This document shows positions 19,343 through 27,768 of a stretch of DNA of 64,000 bases, piece after piece. The first letter of the stretch is position 1; the number at the start of each line of letters is the position of its first letter. The notes below the pieces were generated by a model. It saw only the letters and a list, made by a program, of their open reading frames with translations. It was not told where the DNA came from and ran no database searches. Position numbers and translations under genes: made by a program. Source of the DNA: Ancylobacter mangrovi (GTDB lineage: Bacteria; Pseudomonadota; Alphaproteobacteria; Rhizobiales; Xanthobacteraceae); assembly GCF_024752355.1 (NCBI RefSeq), contig NZ_JANTHZ010000009.1, forward strand, positions 124,001 to 188,000, read 5' to 3'.

Positions 19343-20170
19343 ATGGACGTCATCGTCTACCACAACCCCGATTGCGGCACCTCGCGCAATGTGCTCGCCC
19401 TCATCCGGCATGCCGGCATCGAGCCGCATGTCGTCGAGTACCTGAAATCGCCGCCGACCCCTGCGCTGCTGCGCCAGCTCGCGCACCGCATGGGCTGGCC
19501 GCTGCGGAACCTGCTGCGCGAGCGCGGCACGCCCTTCGCTGAGCTCGGCCTCGACGACCCGGCGCTCGACGACGAGGCCCTGCTGGCCGCGGTGCGCGAG
19601 CATCCGATACTGATCAACCGACCGATCGTCGTCTCGCCTCTCGGCGTGAAGCTCTGCCGCCCGTCGGAGACGGTGCTGGACGTCCTTCCCATCGTGCCGG
19701 CCACCGATTTCGACAAGGACGACGGCACGCCGTTCCTGCGCGACGAGCAGGTCGCGGCGAGCGATCCGCGCCTCGCCAAGGCACTGCGCGACGCCGGGCT
19801 GCCTACCGATGACCTGCGCGGCAGCGCCGGGCGCTTCTTCAGCTACCGCACGCTCGGCGGCAAGCTCGTCGGCTATGCCGGCTTCGAGCTGTTCGGCTCG
19901 GACGCGCTGCTGCGCTCCCTGCTGGTCAAGGAGGAGTGGCGCCACCGCGGCATCGGCCGGAACCTCGTCCTCCTGCTGTCGAGCCGCGCCTTCGACGCCG
20001 GCGCACGCCATGTCTGGCTGGCGGCGACCTCCGCGGCCGGCTTCTTCGCGACGATCGGCTTCGGCGCCGTCGACCGCCGGCGCGTGCCCGACCCGATCCT
20101 CCAGTCGCCGCTCCTCGCCACCCTCTGCCCGGCCGGGGCCGAGCTCTTCACCCGTCGCATCCTGCTCTGA
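19343..20170 (+). CDS. Fusion of glutaredoxin-type ArsC and ArsN-like GNAT acetyltransferase
   Basis: 275-residue two-domain protein. Residues 1-115 are a glutaredoxin-dependent arsenate reductase with catalytic C11 in NPDCGTSRN and the conserved INRPIVV and LCRPSE blocks. Residues about 130-275 are a GNAT acetyltransferase with the acetyl-CoA motif EWRHRGIGRNL and the strand ARHVWLAATSAAGFFATIGF. The second half resembles ArsN2-type proteins of arsenic operons, whose substrate is not established; ArsN1 acetylates arsinothricin. No stop or frameshift separates the halves, so it is a genuine fusion. It lies 6 bp before the acr3 start. Confidence 0.88.
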   Translation: MDVIVYHNPDCGTSRNVLALIRHAGIEPHVVEYLKSPPTPALLRQLAHRMGWPLRNLLRERGTPFAELGLDDPALDDEALLAAVREHPILINRPIVVSPLGVKLCRPSETVLDVLPIVPATDFDKDDGTPFLRDEQVAASDPRLAKALRDAGLPTDDLRGSAGRFFSYRTLGGKLVGYAGFELFGSDALLRSLLVKEEWRHRGIGRNLVLLLSSRAFDAGARHVWLAATSAAGFFATIGFGAVDRRRVPDPILQSPLLATLCPAGAELFTRRILL

Positions 20171-20176
20171 GGCACC

Positions 20177-21235
20177 ATGTCGACCTTCGAACGCTACCTG
20201 ACCGTCTGGGTGGGCCTGTGCATCGTCGCGGGCGTGGCGCTCGGGCACCTGCTGCCGGGCCTGTTCCACGCCATCGCCGCCGCCGAAATCGCGAGGGTCA
20301 ACCTGCCGGTCGCGGTGCTGATCTGGCTGATGATCATCCCGATGCTGCTGCGGATCGACTTCGCGGCGCTGGCCGAGGTGCGCCGGCACTGGCGCGGCAT
20401 CGGCGTCACGCTGTTCGTCAACTGGGCGGTGAAGCCGTTCTCCATGGCCGCGCTCGGCTGGCTGTTCATCGGCTGGCTGTTCCGGCCCTACCTGCCGGCC
20501 GACCAGATCGACAGCTACATCGCCGGGCTCATCCTGCTCGCGGCGGCCCCCTGCACCGCCATGGTCTTCGTGTGGTCGAACCTCACCCGCGGCGAGCCGC
20601 ATTTCACGCTCAGCCAGGTGGCGCTCAACGACGCCATCATGGTTGTCGCCTTCGCGCCGATCGTCGGGCTGCTGCTCGGCCTCTCCGCCATCGTCGTGCC
20701 GTGGGCGACGCTCGCACTCTCGGTGGCGCTCTACATCGTCGTTCCCGTCATCCTCGCCCAGCTCATCCGCGCCGCGCTCCTGCGCAGCGGCGGCGAGGCG
20801 GCGTTGGCCGGCCTGCTGGCGCGGCTCCAGCCGCTCTCGCTGGCGGCGCTATTGGCGACGCTGGTGCTGCTGTTCGGCTTCCAGGGCGACGAGATCCTGC
20901 GCCAGCCGCTGGTCATCGCCCTGCTCGCCGTGCCGATCCTGATCCAGGTCTATTTCAACGCCGGGTTCGCCTACCTGCTCAACCGCCTTGCCGGCGAGCG
21001 CCATTGCGTCGCCGGACCGTCGGCGCTGATCGGCGCCTCAAACTTCTTCGAGCTCGCCGTCGCCGCCGCGATCAGCCTGTTCGGCTTCCGCTCCGGCGCG
21101 GCGCTGGCGACCGTGGTCGGCGTGCTCATCGAGGTGCCGGTGATGCTCTCCGTAGTGTGGATCGTGAACCGGTCCAGGGGCTGGTACGAGGAATCAGGCT
21201 CCCCAAGCGCCTCCCGCTCGACCGGCGCGCCCTGA
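20177..21235 (+). CDS. acr3: Acr3-type arsenite efflux carrier
   Basis: 352-residue inner-membrane carrier of the ACR3 (BASS superfamily) type with about ten hydrophobic segments. The essential Cys lies in LAAAPCTAMVFVWSNLT, and the family helix VKPFSMAALGWLF is clear. It exports As(III) produced by the two upstream reductases using the proton gradient. A second conserved stretch, LIGASNFFELAVA, sits near the C-terminus. It is the last gene of the ars operon and starts 6 bp after the fusion gene. Confidence 0.94.
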   Translation: MSTFERYLTVWVGLCIVAGVALGHLLPGLFHAIAAAEIARVNLPVAVLIWLMIIPMLLRIDFAALAEVRRHWRGIGVTLFVNWAVKPFSMAALGWLFIGWLFRPYLPADQIDSYIAGLILLAAAPCTAMVFVWSNLTRGEPHFTLSQVALNDAIMVVAFAPIVGLLLGLSAIVVPWATLALSVALYIVVPVILAQLIRAALLRSGGEAALAGLLARLQPLSLAALLATLVLLFGFQGDEILRQPLVIALLAVPILIQVYFNAGFAYLLNRLAGERHCVAGPSALIGASNFFELAVAAAISLFGFRSGAALATVVGVLIEVPVMLSVVWIVNRSRGWYEESGSPSASRSTGAP

Positions 21236-21573
21236 CGGCGGCCGCCGGACGGTTTCGCCCGGATGCGACCTGCCGCTTGCGGCAGCGCCCCCACCCCGGC
21301 ACCATAGCCAGGCACCGCCCCGAAGCGGGCGGCCTGCGGCTGGACGGCGCGGACGCCTTGGTTCATGCTGCTCCGGCACGAGGCTCCAACGCTTGCGGCG
21401 CGGGCCGCCGGCCGGTTTTTTCGAGTTCGCATTTTCGCCCACGGCTCATCCGATGGGCCGTCTCGACAGAGCGCACCGCGCCGTCTTACCATCGGCGCAA
21501 CATCCGGCATCACGGGGCATGGTCGTCGGACCGGCCCGGAAACAGACATGGCGAACTGCCTGCGGGAAGACTG
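21236..21573. other. Intergenic region after acr3
   Basis: A 338-bp gap between the ars operon and the glycosyltransferase operon. It contains a 7-bp perfect stem with a 2-base loop (21270-21285, no T-run) and a GC-rich stretch followed by six T residues ending near 21421, which may be a weak terminator. An open frame 21365-21574 runs to the next gene, overlapping its ATG by one base, but its composition is not protein-like. The promoter of the next operon is expected here; I could not place it. Confidence 0.4.
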
Positions 21574-22848
21574 ATGGAACGTACTTCCGGCGACGCGTCC
21601 CCTACCGAGTCGGTACGGCAGGGCAGGAGGACGCCCCGTGTCCTCATGTACAGCCACGACACCTACGGGCTCGGCCATATCCGCCGTTCGCGCGCCATCG
21701 CGAACGCGCTGGTGGCCGCGCATGGCGACGTGTCGGTGCTCATCATCTCCGGCTCGGCGCTGGCGGGAAGCTTCAACTTCGCGCCGGGGATCGACTTCGT
21801 GCACGTACCCGGCGTCGCCAAGAGCGAGAACGGCAGCTATGCCAGCGCCAATCTGCGGCTCGACGTCTCCGAGGTGACGGCGATCCGCGAGGCGCTCATC
21901 CGCCAGACCGCGGAATCGTTCCGGCCCGACATCTTCATCGCCGACAAGGAGCCCGCCGGCTTCCGCGGCGAACTGGTGCCCAGCCTCAAGCTGATGGGCA
22001 ACATGGGCACGCGCCGCATCATCGGCGTGCGCGATGTGCTCGACAGCCCGGAGATCATCCGCGCCGAATGGCACGACAAGGGCGCCATCCGCGTCATGAC
22101 CGACCATTACGACGACGTGCTGGTCTACGGGAGCGAGGAGTTCTACCGCCCGCTCGACGGCATTCCCCTGCCGGCCGACATGCATTCGCGCATCGTCTAT
22201 ACGGGCTATCTGCGCCGCTCGGTTCCCGGCGGGTCCTCGGGGATTCGCTACCCGCGCTCCACCAAGGGGCCATTCATCCTCGTCACCACCGGCGGCGGAG
22301 CGGACGGCGCGGGGCTGATCGACTGGGTGATTTCCGCCTACGAGGCCGACCCCGACATCCCGCTGCCCTCGGTCATCACCTTCGGGCCCTTCCTGTCGAA
22401 CGCGCAGCGCACGCATTTCCTGGAGCGCATCGAGCGGCTGCCGAAGGTCGACGCCATCGTGTTCGACCCCAAGATCGAGCGGCTGATGAGCCGGGCCACA
22501 GCGGTCGTCGCCATGGGCGGCTACAACACCTTCTGCGAGATCCTCTCCTTCGACACGCCGGCGCTGCTGATGCCGCGCTCGCGCCCGCGCCAGGAGCAGC
22601 TCATCCGGGCCAGCCGCGCCTCCGCGCTCGGCCTCGTGCAGATGCTGCTCGATCCGATCGAGCAGGGCGAGGCGAGCCGCGACCCGCTCGTCATGGCGCA
22701 GGCGCTGACCGCGCTGCGCGACCAGCCCGCGCCCTCGCAGGTCGCCTCCCCCGGCCTGCTCGACGGCCTGCCGCGCATCGCCAGCTACATCGCACCGCAT
22801 TTCATGCCGCAGGCCGGCACCATGGCCTCGATCGGTCTCGGGGGCTGA
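21574..22848 (+). CDS. GT-B fold glycosyltransferase, MurG/GT28-like
   Basis: 424-residue predicted glycosyltransferase. The N-terminal motif YSHDTYGLGHIRRSRAIA is the donor/acceptor loop typical of MurG-like enzymes. The C-terminal half carries MGGYNTFCEILSFDTPALLMPR, the nucleotide-sugar binding region. No membrane segment or signal is visible, so it is cytoplasmic or membrane-associated. It opens a run of four glycosyltransferase genes spaced 1, 4 and -4 bp. The sugar and acceptor cannot be named. The upstream frame stays open for a long way but is a shadow of acr3. Confidence 0.82.
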   Translation: MERTSGDASPTESVRQGRRTPRVLMYSHDTYGLGHIRRSRAIANALVAAHGDVSVLIISGSALAGSFNFAPGIDFVHVPGVAKSENGSYASANLRLDVSEVTAIREALIRQTAESFRPDIFIADKEPAGFRGELVPSLKLMGNMGTRRIIGVRDVLDSPEIIRAEWHDKGAIRVMTDHYDDVLVYGSEEFYRPLDGIPLPADMHSRIVYTGYLRRSVPGGSSGIRYPRSTKGPFILVTTGGGADGAGLIDWVISAYEADPDIPLPSVITFGPFLSNAQRTHFLERIERLPKVDAIVFDPKIERLMSRATAVVAMGGYNTFCEILSFDTPALLMPRSRPRQEQLIRASRASALGLVQMLLDPIEQGEASRDPLVMAQALTALRDQPAPSQVASPGLLDGLPRIASYIAPHFMPQAGTMASIGLGG

Positions 22849-22849
22849 T

Positions 22850-24193
22850 TTGCTGCTCGTTCCTTCCGGCGAGGGACGCCCGGCCGGCGCGTCCCGCATC
22901 GCGATCGTCCTCAAGGGCTATCCGCGCCTCTCCGAGACCTTCATCGCGCAGGAAATCCTCGAGCTGGAGCGGCGGGGATTCGCGTTCGACATCTGGTCGC
23001 TGCGCCATCCGACCGACCGCTACCGCCACCCCATGCACGAGGCGATCTCGGCCCGGCTGTTCTACCTGCCGGAATATCTGAAGGACGACCCGCGCCGCGT
23101 GCTGAAGGGCATGGTCCACGCCTTCCGGCACCTGCGGTGGAAGCCGACCCTGCGCGTGTTCCTGCGCGACCTGCGGCGCGACCCTTCCGCGAGCCGGATG
23201 CGCCGGATCGGCCAGGCCTTCGTGCTGGCGCGCGAGCTCGACCCCGGCATCCGGCACCTGCACGTCCATTTCCTGCACACGCCGGCCTCCGTGACCCGCT
23301 ACGCGGCGCTGCTGACCGGCCGCAGCTTCTCCTTCTCGGCGCATGCCAAGGACATCTGGACCACGCCGGAATGGGAGCGCCGCGAGAAGATCGCCGGGGC
23401 GCGCTGGGGCGCGACCTGCACCGCCGACGGCTGGAACGAGCTGCGCCGGGTCTCGGGCCCCGCGGGCGGGCGGGTCGAGCTGGTCTATCACGGGCTCGAT
23501 CTCGCGCGCTTTCCCGCCCCGCCCGCAGCGCGCCGGCCGGCGGACGGCAGCGACCCCACCGATCCGGTCCGGCTCATCGCGGTCGGCCGCGCCGTGACCA
23601 AGAAGGGCCTCGACACGCTGGTCGACGCGCTCGCCCTGCTGCCGGCCTCGCTCGGCTGGCGGCTGGTGCATATCGGCACCGGGCCGCTCGTCGACGCGCT
23701 GAAGGCGCAGGCCGCGCGGCTCGGCATCGCCGACAGGATCGAATGGCGCGGCAGCCAGGCGCAGGGCACCGTGATCGAGGCGCTGCGCGAGGCCGATCTC
23801 TTCGTGCTGCCGAGCCGGCCGGGCGAGGACGGCGACCGTGACGGCCTGCCCAACGTGCTGATGGAAGCGGCGACGCAGGAGCTGCCCATCGTCTCCACCC
23901 GGTTCGCCGGCGTGCCGGAGTTCATCGACGACGGCGTGAACGGGCTCCTCGTGCCGCCGGGCGACGCGGCCGCGCTCTCCGAGGCGCTCGCCGCCCTCAT
24001 CGCCGATCCGCAGCGGCGCCGCGCACTCGGCCGCGCGGCCCATGCGCGGCTCATTGCGGACTTCACCTTCGACGCCGGCATCGACCGGCTGGAGGCACTG
24101 CTGCGCGACCCGGATCGCTATGCCGTCCCGCACCCGGCCGAGATCGCCGCAGAAGGCGAAGATGCGGCCGAGAGCGTCGCGGCCAGGCCCTGA
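22850..24193 (+). CDS. GT4 family glycosyltransferase
   Basis: 447-residue retaining glycosyltransferase of family GT4. The N-terminal block VLKGYPRLSETFIAQEILEL is the colanic-acid/exopolysaccharide subgroup signature. The C-terminal domain has AVGRAVTKKGLDTLVDAL and the donor-site stretch LPNVLMEAATQELPIVSTRFAGVPE, giving the EX7E-type arrangement. TTG at 22850 is the likely start, 1 bp after the previous stop; this is uncertain because no ATG lies near the expected N-terminus. It probably adds a sugar to a lipid-linked or nascent polysaccharide. Confidence 0.85.
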   Translation: MLLVPSGEGRPAGASRIAIVLKGYPRLSETFIAQEILELERRGFAFDIWSLRHPTDRYRHPMHEAISARLFYLPEYLKDDPRRVLKGMVHAFRHLRWKPTLRVFLRDLRRDPSASRMRRIGQAFVLARELDPGIRHLHVHFLHTPASVTRYAALLTGRSFSFSAHAKDIWTTPEWERREKIAGARWGATCTADGWNELRRVSGPAGGRVELVYHGLDLARFPAPPAARRPADGSDPTDPVRLIAVGRAVTKKGLDTLVDALALLPASLGWRLVHIGTGPLVDALKAQAARLGIADRIEWRGSQAQGTVIEALREADLFVLPSRPGEDGDRDGLPNVLMEAATQELPIVSTRFAGVPEFIDDGVNGLLVPPGDAAALSEALAALIADPQRRRALGRAAHARLIADFTFDAGIDRLEALLRDPDRYAVPHPAEIAAEGEDAAESVAARP

Positions 24194-24197
24194 GGCG

Positions 24198-25331
24198 ATG
24201 CGCTGCCTGTTCCTCGCGCCGCTCAAATCGCCCGACCACCCGACACCCTCCGGCGAGCGGACCATGGCCCGGCTGTTCGTCAAGCTGCTGACGACGCTCG
24301 GCTATGAGGTCGAGCTGGCCTCGCAGCTGCGCAGCTACCTGCCCGATCCGGACGAGGCGGGCTGGCGCGACAGGCTGGAGGAGGCGCGCGCGGACATCGA
24401 TCGGCTGGCCGGCGCGCCGCAGGGCGAGAGGGTCGCCTGCGTCTTCACCTACCACGTCTACTACAAAGCGCCCGACCTGATCGGCCCGGAACTCGCGCGG
24501 CGTCTTGGCGTGCCCTATGTCATCGCCGAGCCCTCCCGCGCCCCGAAGCGCGCCACCGGCCGCTTCGCCGAGGGGCATGCGCTGGCCGAACGGGCGATCG
24601 ACGCGGCGCGGCTGCTGCTGACACCGACCGCCGCTGACCGCGAGATGCTGGAGAGGCTGAAGCCCGCCGGGCAGCACATCGCCGACCTCAAGCCCTTCAT
24701 GGACCTGTCGGAATGGCCCCATCTGCCGGCCCCGGGCATCAGGCCGACCGGCAGGCACGAGGCGCCGCGGCTCATCAGCGTCGCCATGATGCGCCGGGGC
24801 GACAAGCTCGCTTCCTACCGCCAGCTCGCCGAGGCGTTGGCCATGATCGCGACGCGGAACGCCAACTGGACCCTAGATATCGTCGGCGACGGGCCGGCTC
24901 GGAGCGAGGTCGAGGCCGCCTTTGCCCCGCTCGGCGACCGCGTCGTCTTCCACGGCGCCATCACCGACCGCGCCGCGCTGAGCGAGCGGCTGCGGCGCGC
25001 CGACATCTTCGTGTGGCCGGGCGTCAATGAGGCGTTCGGCGCCGCCTATCTGGAGGCGCAGGCACACGGCCTGCCCTGCGTCGCCGGCGCCTATGGCGGC
25101 ATCGCCGACGCCATGCGCGCGGGCCGCACCGGCCTGCTCACCCCCGCGGGCGACGTCGCCGCCTTCGCCGGCGCCATCGAGAGCCTGCTCGCCGATGCGG
25201 AGAAGCGGCGCGCCATGGGCGCCGAGGCCGCGCGTTTCATCGCCAGCGAGCGCTCCCTCCCCGTAGCCGCCGCGACGCTCGCCCGCGCCTTCACCCGCGC
25301 GGGCATCCCGCTGCCGGAGACCAACGAGTGA
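24198..25331 (+). CDS. GT4-like glycosyltransferase
   Basis: 377-residue predicted glycosyltransferase. It opens MRCLFLAPLKSPDHPTPSG. Its C-terminal GT-B domain shows LDIVGDGPARSEVE and VWPGVNEAFGAAYLEAQAHGLPCVAGAYGGI, the donor-nucleotide binding region. ATG 24198 lies 4 bp after the previous stop with GAGGCG before it. Its stop overlaps the next gene by 4 bp. The donor and acceptor are unknown; tight packing implies that the four enzymes act on one glycan. Confidence 0.82.
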   Translation: MRCLFLAPLKSPDHPTPSGERTMARLFVKLLTTLGYEVELASQLRSYLPDPDEAGWRDRLEEARADIDRLAGAPQGERVACVFTYHVYYKAPDLIGPELARRLGVPYVIAEPSRAPKRATGRFAEGHALAERAIDAARLLLTPTAADREMLERLKPAGQHIADLKPFMDLSEWPHLPAPGIRPTGRHEAPRLISVAMMRRGDKLASYRQLAEALAMIATRNANWTLDIVGDGPARSEVEAAFAPLGDRVVFHGAITDRAALSERLRRADIFVWPGVNEAFGAAYLEAQAHGLPCVAGAYGGIADAMRAGRTGLLTPAGDVAAFAGAIESLLADAEKRRAMGAEAARFIASERSLPVAAATLARAFTRAGIPLPETNE

Positions 25332-27256
25332 ACGATTTCAAGGTGATGATCGTCGTCACCCACCTGCTCGGCGTGGGCCATCTCACCCGCATGGCCGCGG
25401 TCGGCCGGGCGATGGCGGCGCGCGGCTGGAAGGTGACGCTGGTCTCCGGCGGCCGGCCCGCCGCGACGGTCGCGCTCGACGGAGTCGATCTGGTCCAGCT
25501 CCCGCCGGTGCATTGCGTCGGTACCGATTTCTCGACGCTCTACGCGGCGACGGACGTGCGCGCTGATGCGGCATGGTTCGCGATGCGCCGCGCCGCCCTT
25601 CTCGCCGCCTTCGACGCGGCCGCACCGGACGCGCTCATAACCGAGCTCTATCCCTTCGGCCGCCGCTCGTTGGCGGCGGAGTTCGACGCGCTGCTCGAGC
25701 ACGCCCTCGCGCGCCCCGACCGGCCGGCGATCCTCTGTTCGATCCGCGACGTGCTCAACCCGCCCTCGCGGCCCGAGCGGGTCGCGGCGACACTGGCCCG
25801 GCTCGGCGCCTGCTACGATGCCGTGCTGTTCCACGGCGCCGCCGAAATGGTTCCGCTCGCCGCCTCGTGGCCCGAGGCCGGAAAGCTCGACTACCGGCTG
25901 AGAGAAACCGGTTATGTCCATGACGGTGAACGCGCTTTCGCCGATGATGGGAATACTGGCCGCGATGAGATCGTCGTCTCCGGCGGCGGCTCGGCGGCCG
26001 GCCTGCCGCTGGCGCGAACCGCCATCGAGGCCGCCCGGCTGATGCCGGCGCGGCAATGGCGCCTGCTCGTCGGCCATGGCGTTCCCGAAGAGGTCTTCGC
26101 CGCGCTCGGCGCGCAGGCACCGGCGAACATGCGCGTCGAGCGGGCGCGGCCGGACTTCCCGGCCCTGCTCGCCCGCGCTGCGGCCTCGGTCAGCCAGTCC
26201 GGCTACAACACCGTGCTCGACCTCGCCGCCGCCAATGCCCGCGCGATCCTCGTGCCCTTCGCCGAGGGCGGCGAGAAGGAGCAGACCATCCGCGCCGAGG
26301 AACTCACCCGGCGCGGCCTCGCCCGACATCTGCCGGCCGCCGACCTCACCGCCGAGACGCTGGCAGGCGCGCTCGGTGAGCTTCTGGAGCGCCCGGCCCC
26401 GGACTGGAGCGGCATAGGGCGCGAGGGGGCGGCACGGGCGGCCGACATCGTCGCGGAGGAGATCGCGCGGCGGCGTGCCATCGAGGCCGGCTGGGTGCGG
26501 CTCGACCTGCTAATGGCGCGTGCCCGAGCGGCGGGGCGGATAATCGACTTCTGGTGGCGCGACGACGACGCGACCGATCCCACACCCGCCCTCGATGCGC
26601 TGCTCGCGCGCCGGGAGCGCTGGCAGGTGCCGCTCGCCCTCGCGGTTATCCCCTCCCGCGCCACCCCGGCCCTCGCCGAGCGGCTTGCCGGCGAGACCGG
26701 CATCGACGTGCTGGCGCATGGCTGGGCGCACGCCAACCACGCCCCAGCCGGGGTGAAGAAAGCCGAGTTCGGCCCCCACCGCTCAACCGAGGCGATGCTC
26801 GCCGAGGCGCAGGCCGGCCACCAGCGGCTCGCGGAGCTGTTCGGCCCCCGCGCTTTGCCCGTCTTCGTGCCGCCATGGAACCGGATCGATCCCGCCCTCG
26901 CGGGCCGCCATTCCGAAGCCGGCTATCGACTTCTCTCGACCTATCAGCGCCGGCCCGCGCACGCCCTGCCCGGCCTCGTTGCGGTCAACGCCCATCTCGA
27001 TCCGATCGACTGGCATGGCGGCGGCGGGCTGGTCGACGAGACCGTGCTGCTGGACCGGCTCGGGCGGCTGGTCGAGGAGGAGCTCGACGCCCCGCCGGGC
27101 ACGCTCGAGCCGATCGGCCTCCTCACCCACCATCTGGTGCACGATGGCTGGATCGACCGCTTCCTCGACGGGCTGATCGGCCGCCTGCTCGGCTCCGGCG
27201 CCGCGCGCTTCCGCTCGCTGGCCGAGTTCCTGCCCACTCAGGAAGGGCGGCGGTAG
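25328..27256 (+). CDS. Fusion of GT28-like glycosyltransferase and polysaccharide-deacetylase-like domain
   Basis: 642-residue bifunctional protein. Residues about 1-385 are a MurG-like GT-B domain: THLLGVGHLTRMAAVGRAM at the N-terminus and SVSQSGYNTVLDLAAANARAI in the donor half, with LVPFAEGGEKEQ after it. Residues about 405-640 resemble a carbohydrate esterase 4 fold: the Asp cluster in FWWRDDDATDP (D413-D415), the HxxxH metal pair H465-H469 in HGWAH, and the PPWNR motif near 517. No signal peptide is present, so deacetylation would occur in the cytoplasm. It would couple sugar transfer to N-deacetylation; either half could be inactive. The GTG start overlaps the previous gene. Confidence 0.82.
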   Translation: MNDFKVMIVVTHLLGVGHLTRMAAVGRAMAARGWKVTLVSGGRPAATVALDGVDLVQLPPVHCVGTDFSTLYAATDVRADAAWFAMRRAALLAAFDAAAPDALITELYPFGRRSLAAEFDALLEHALARPDRPAILCSIRDVLNPPSRPERVAATLARLGACYDAVLFHGAAEMVPLAASWPEAGKLDYRLRETGYVHDGERAFADDGNTGRDEIVVSGGGSAAGLPLARTAIEAARLMPARQWRLLVGHGVPEEVFAALGAQAPANMRVERARPDFPALLARAAASVSQSGYNTVLDLAAANARAILVPFAEGGEKEQTIRAEELTRRGLARHLPAADLTAETLAGALGELLERPAPDWSGIGREGAARAADIVAEEIARRRAIEAGWVRLDLLMARARAAGRIIDFWWRDDDATDPTPALDALLARRERWQVPLALAVIPSRATPALAERLAGETGIDVLAHGWAHANHAPAGVKKAEFGPHRSTEAMLAEAQAGHQRLAELFGPRALPVFVPPWNRIDPALAGRHSEAGYRLLSTYQRRPAHALPGLVAVNAHLDPIDWHGGGGLVDETVLLDRLGRLVEEELDAPPGTLEPIGLLTHHLVHDGWIDRFLDGLIGRLLGSGAARFRSLAEFLPTQEGRR

Positions 27257-27753
27257 AGATAGTAACGGCCCTCGCGCGCGCCGGGCGGCAGCGGCAGGGC
27301 CTCGAATCCGTCGAGCTCCAGCGGCAGGTCGGACATCACGATCCCGCCCGGCGCCATCACCGGCGGCAGCAGCCGTGCGGACATGGCGGCGACGCGGCGG
27401 TTCAGCTCGCGGTCGAACGAGCCGAGGTCGGAATTGGCCAGCACCACCCGCCCCGCCAGCCGCTCGCCGAGCGCCGGCAGTGTCTCCTCGATCTCGCCGA
27501 GGAAAAGATGCGCCGGGTCGGGCCGGCAGTCCTCATAGGCCTTGTTCACCCGGTCGAAGACGAAGATCTCGCGCCCTCGCAGGTGCCGGCGCAGATGATC
27601 GAAGGTGCGCCCGAGCCCGAGCCCGAGCTCGACCACCGGCCCGGGCCGGTCCGCGATGGCCTCGAAGGCATAGGCGAGGCAGGCATGCTGGGCCTGGAGG
27701 CGGAACAGCGTCTTCTCGAGGCGGGAAATCTCGGAGGGGGAGGTGTCGGACAT
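27238..27753 (-). CDS. SAM-dependent methyltransferase-like protein (PF12692-type)
   Basis: 171-residue protein with a class I methyltransferase fold. The SAM-binding glycine loop is VVELGLGLGRTFDHL, and the acidic end of strand 2 is IFVFDRV. The sequence resembles the small Methyltransf_17 family, whose substrate is unknown. It is the last gene of the eight-gene minus-strand run, 15 bp after a peptide-permease gene, and its 3' end overlaps the convergent glycosyltransferase fusion by 19 bp. No membrane segment is present. Confidence 0.78.
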   Translation of the reverse strand: MSDTSPSEISRLEKTLFRLQAQHACLAYAFEAIADRPGPVVELGLGLGRTFDHLRRHLRGREIFVFDRVNKAYEDCRPDPAHLFLGEIEETLPALGERLAGRVVLANSDLGSFDRELNRRVAAMSARLLPPVMAPGGIVMSDLPLELDGFEALPLPPGAREGRYYLYRRPS

Positions 27754-27768
27754 GCGGCGGAGGAAATC

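Noticed and set aside
21365..21574. 69-codon open frame overlapping the first glycosyltransferase start by one base
   Set aside because: Basic, low-complexity translation without motif; its short end might couple translation, but there is no positive evidence that it is a gene.
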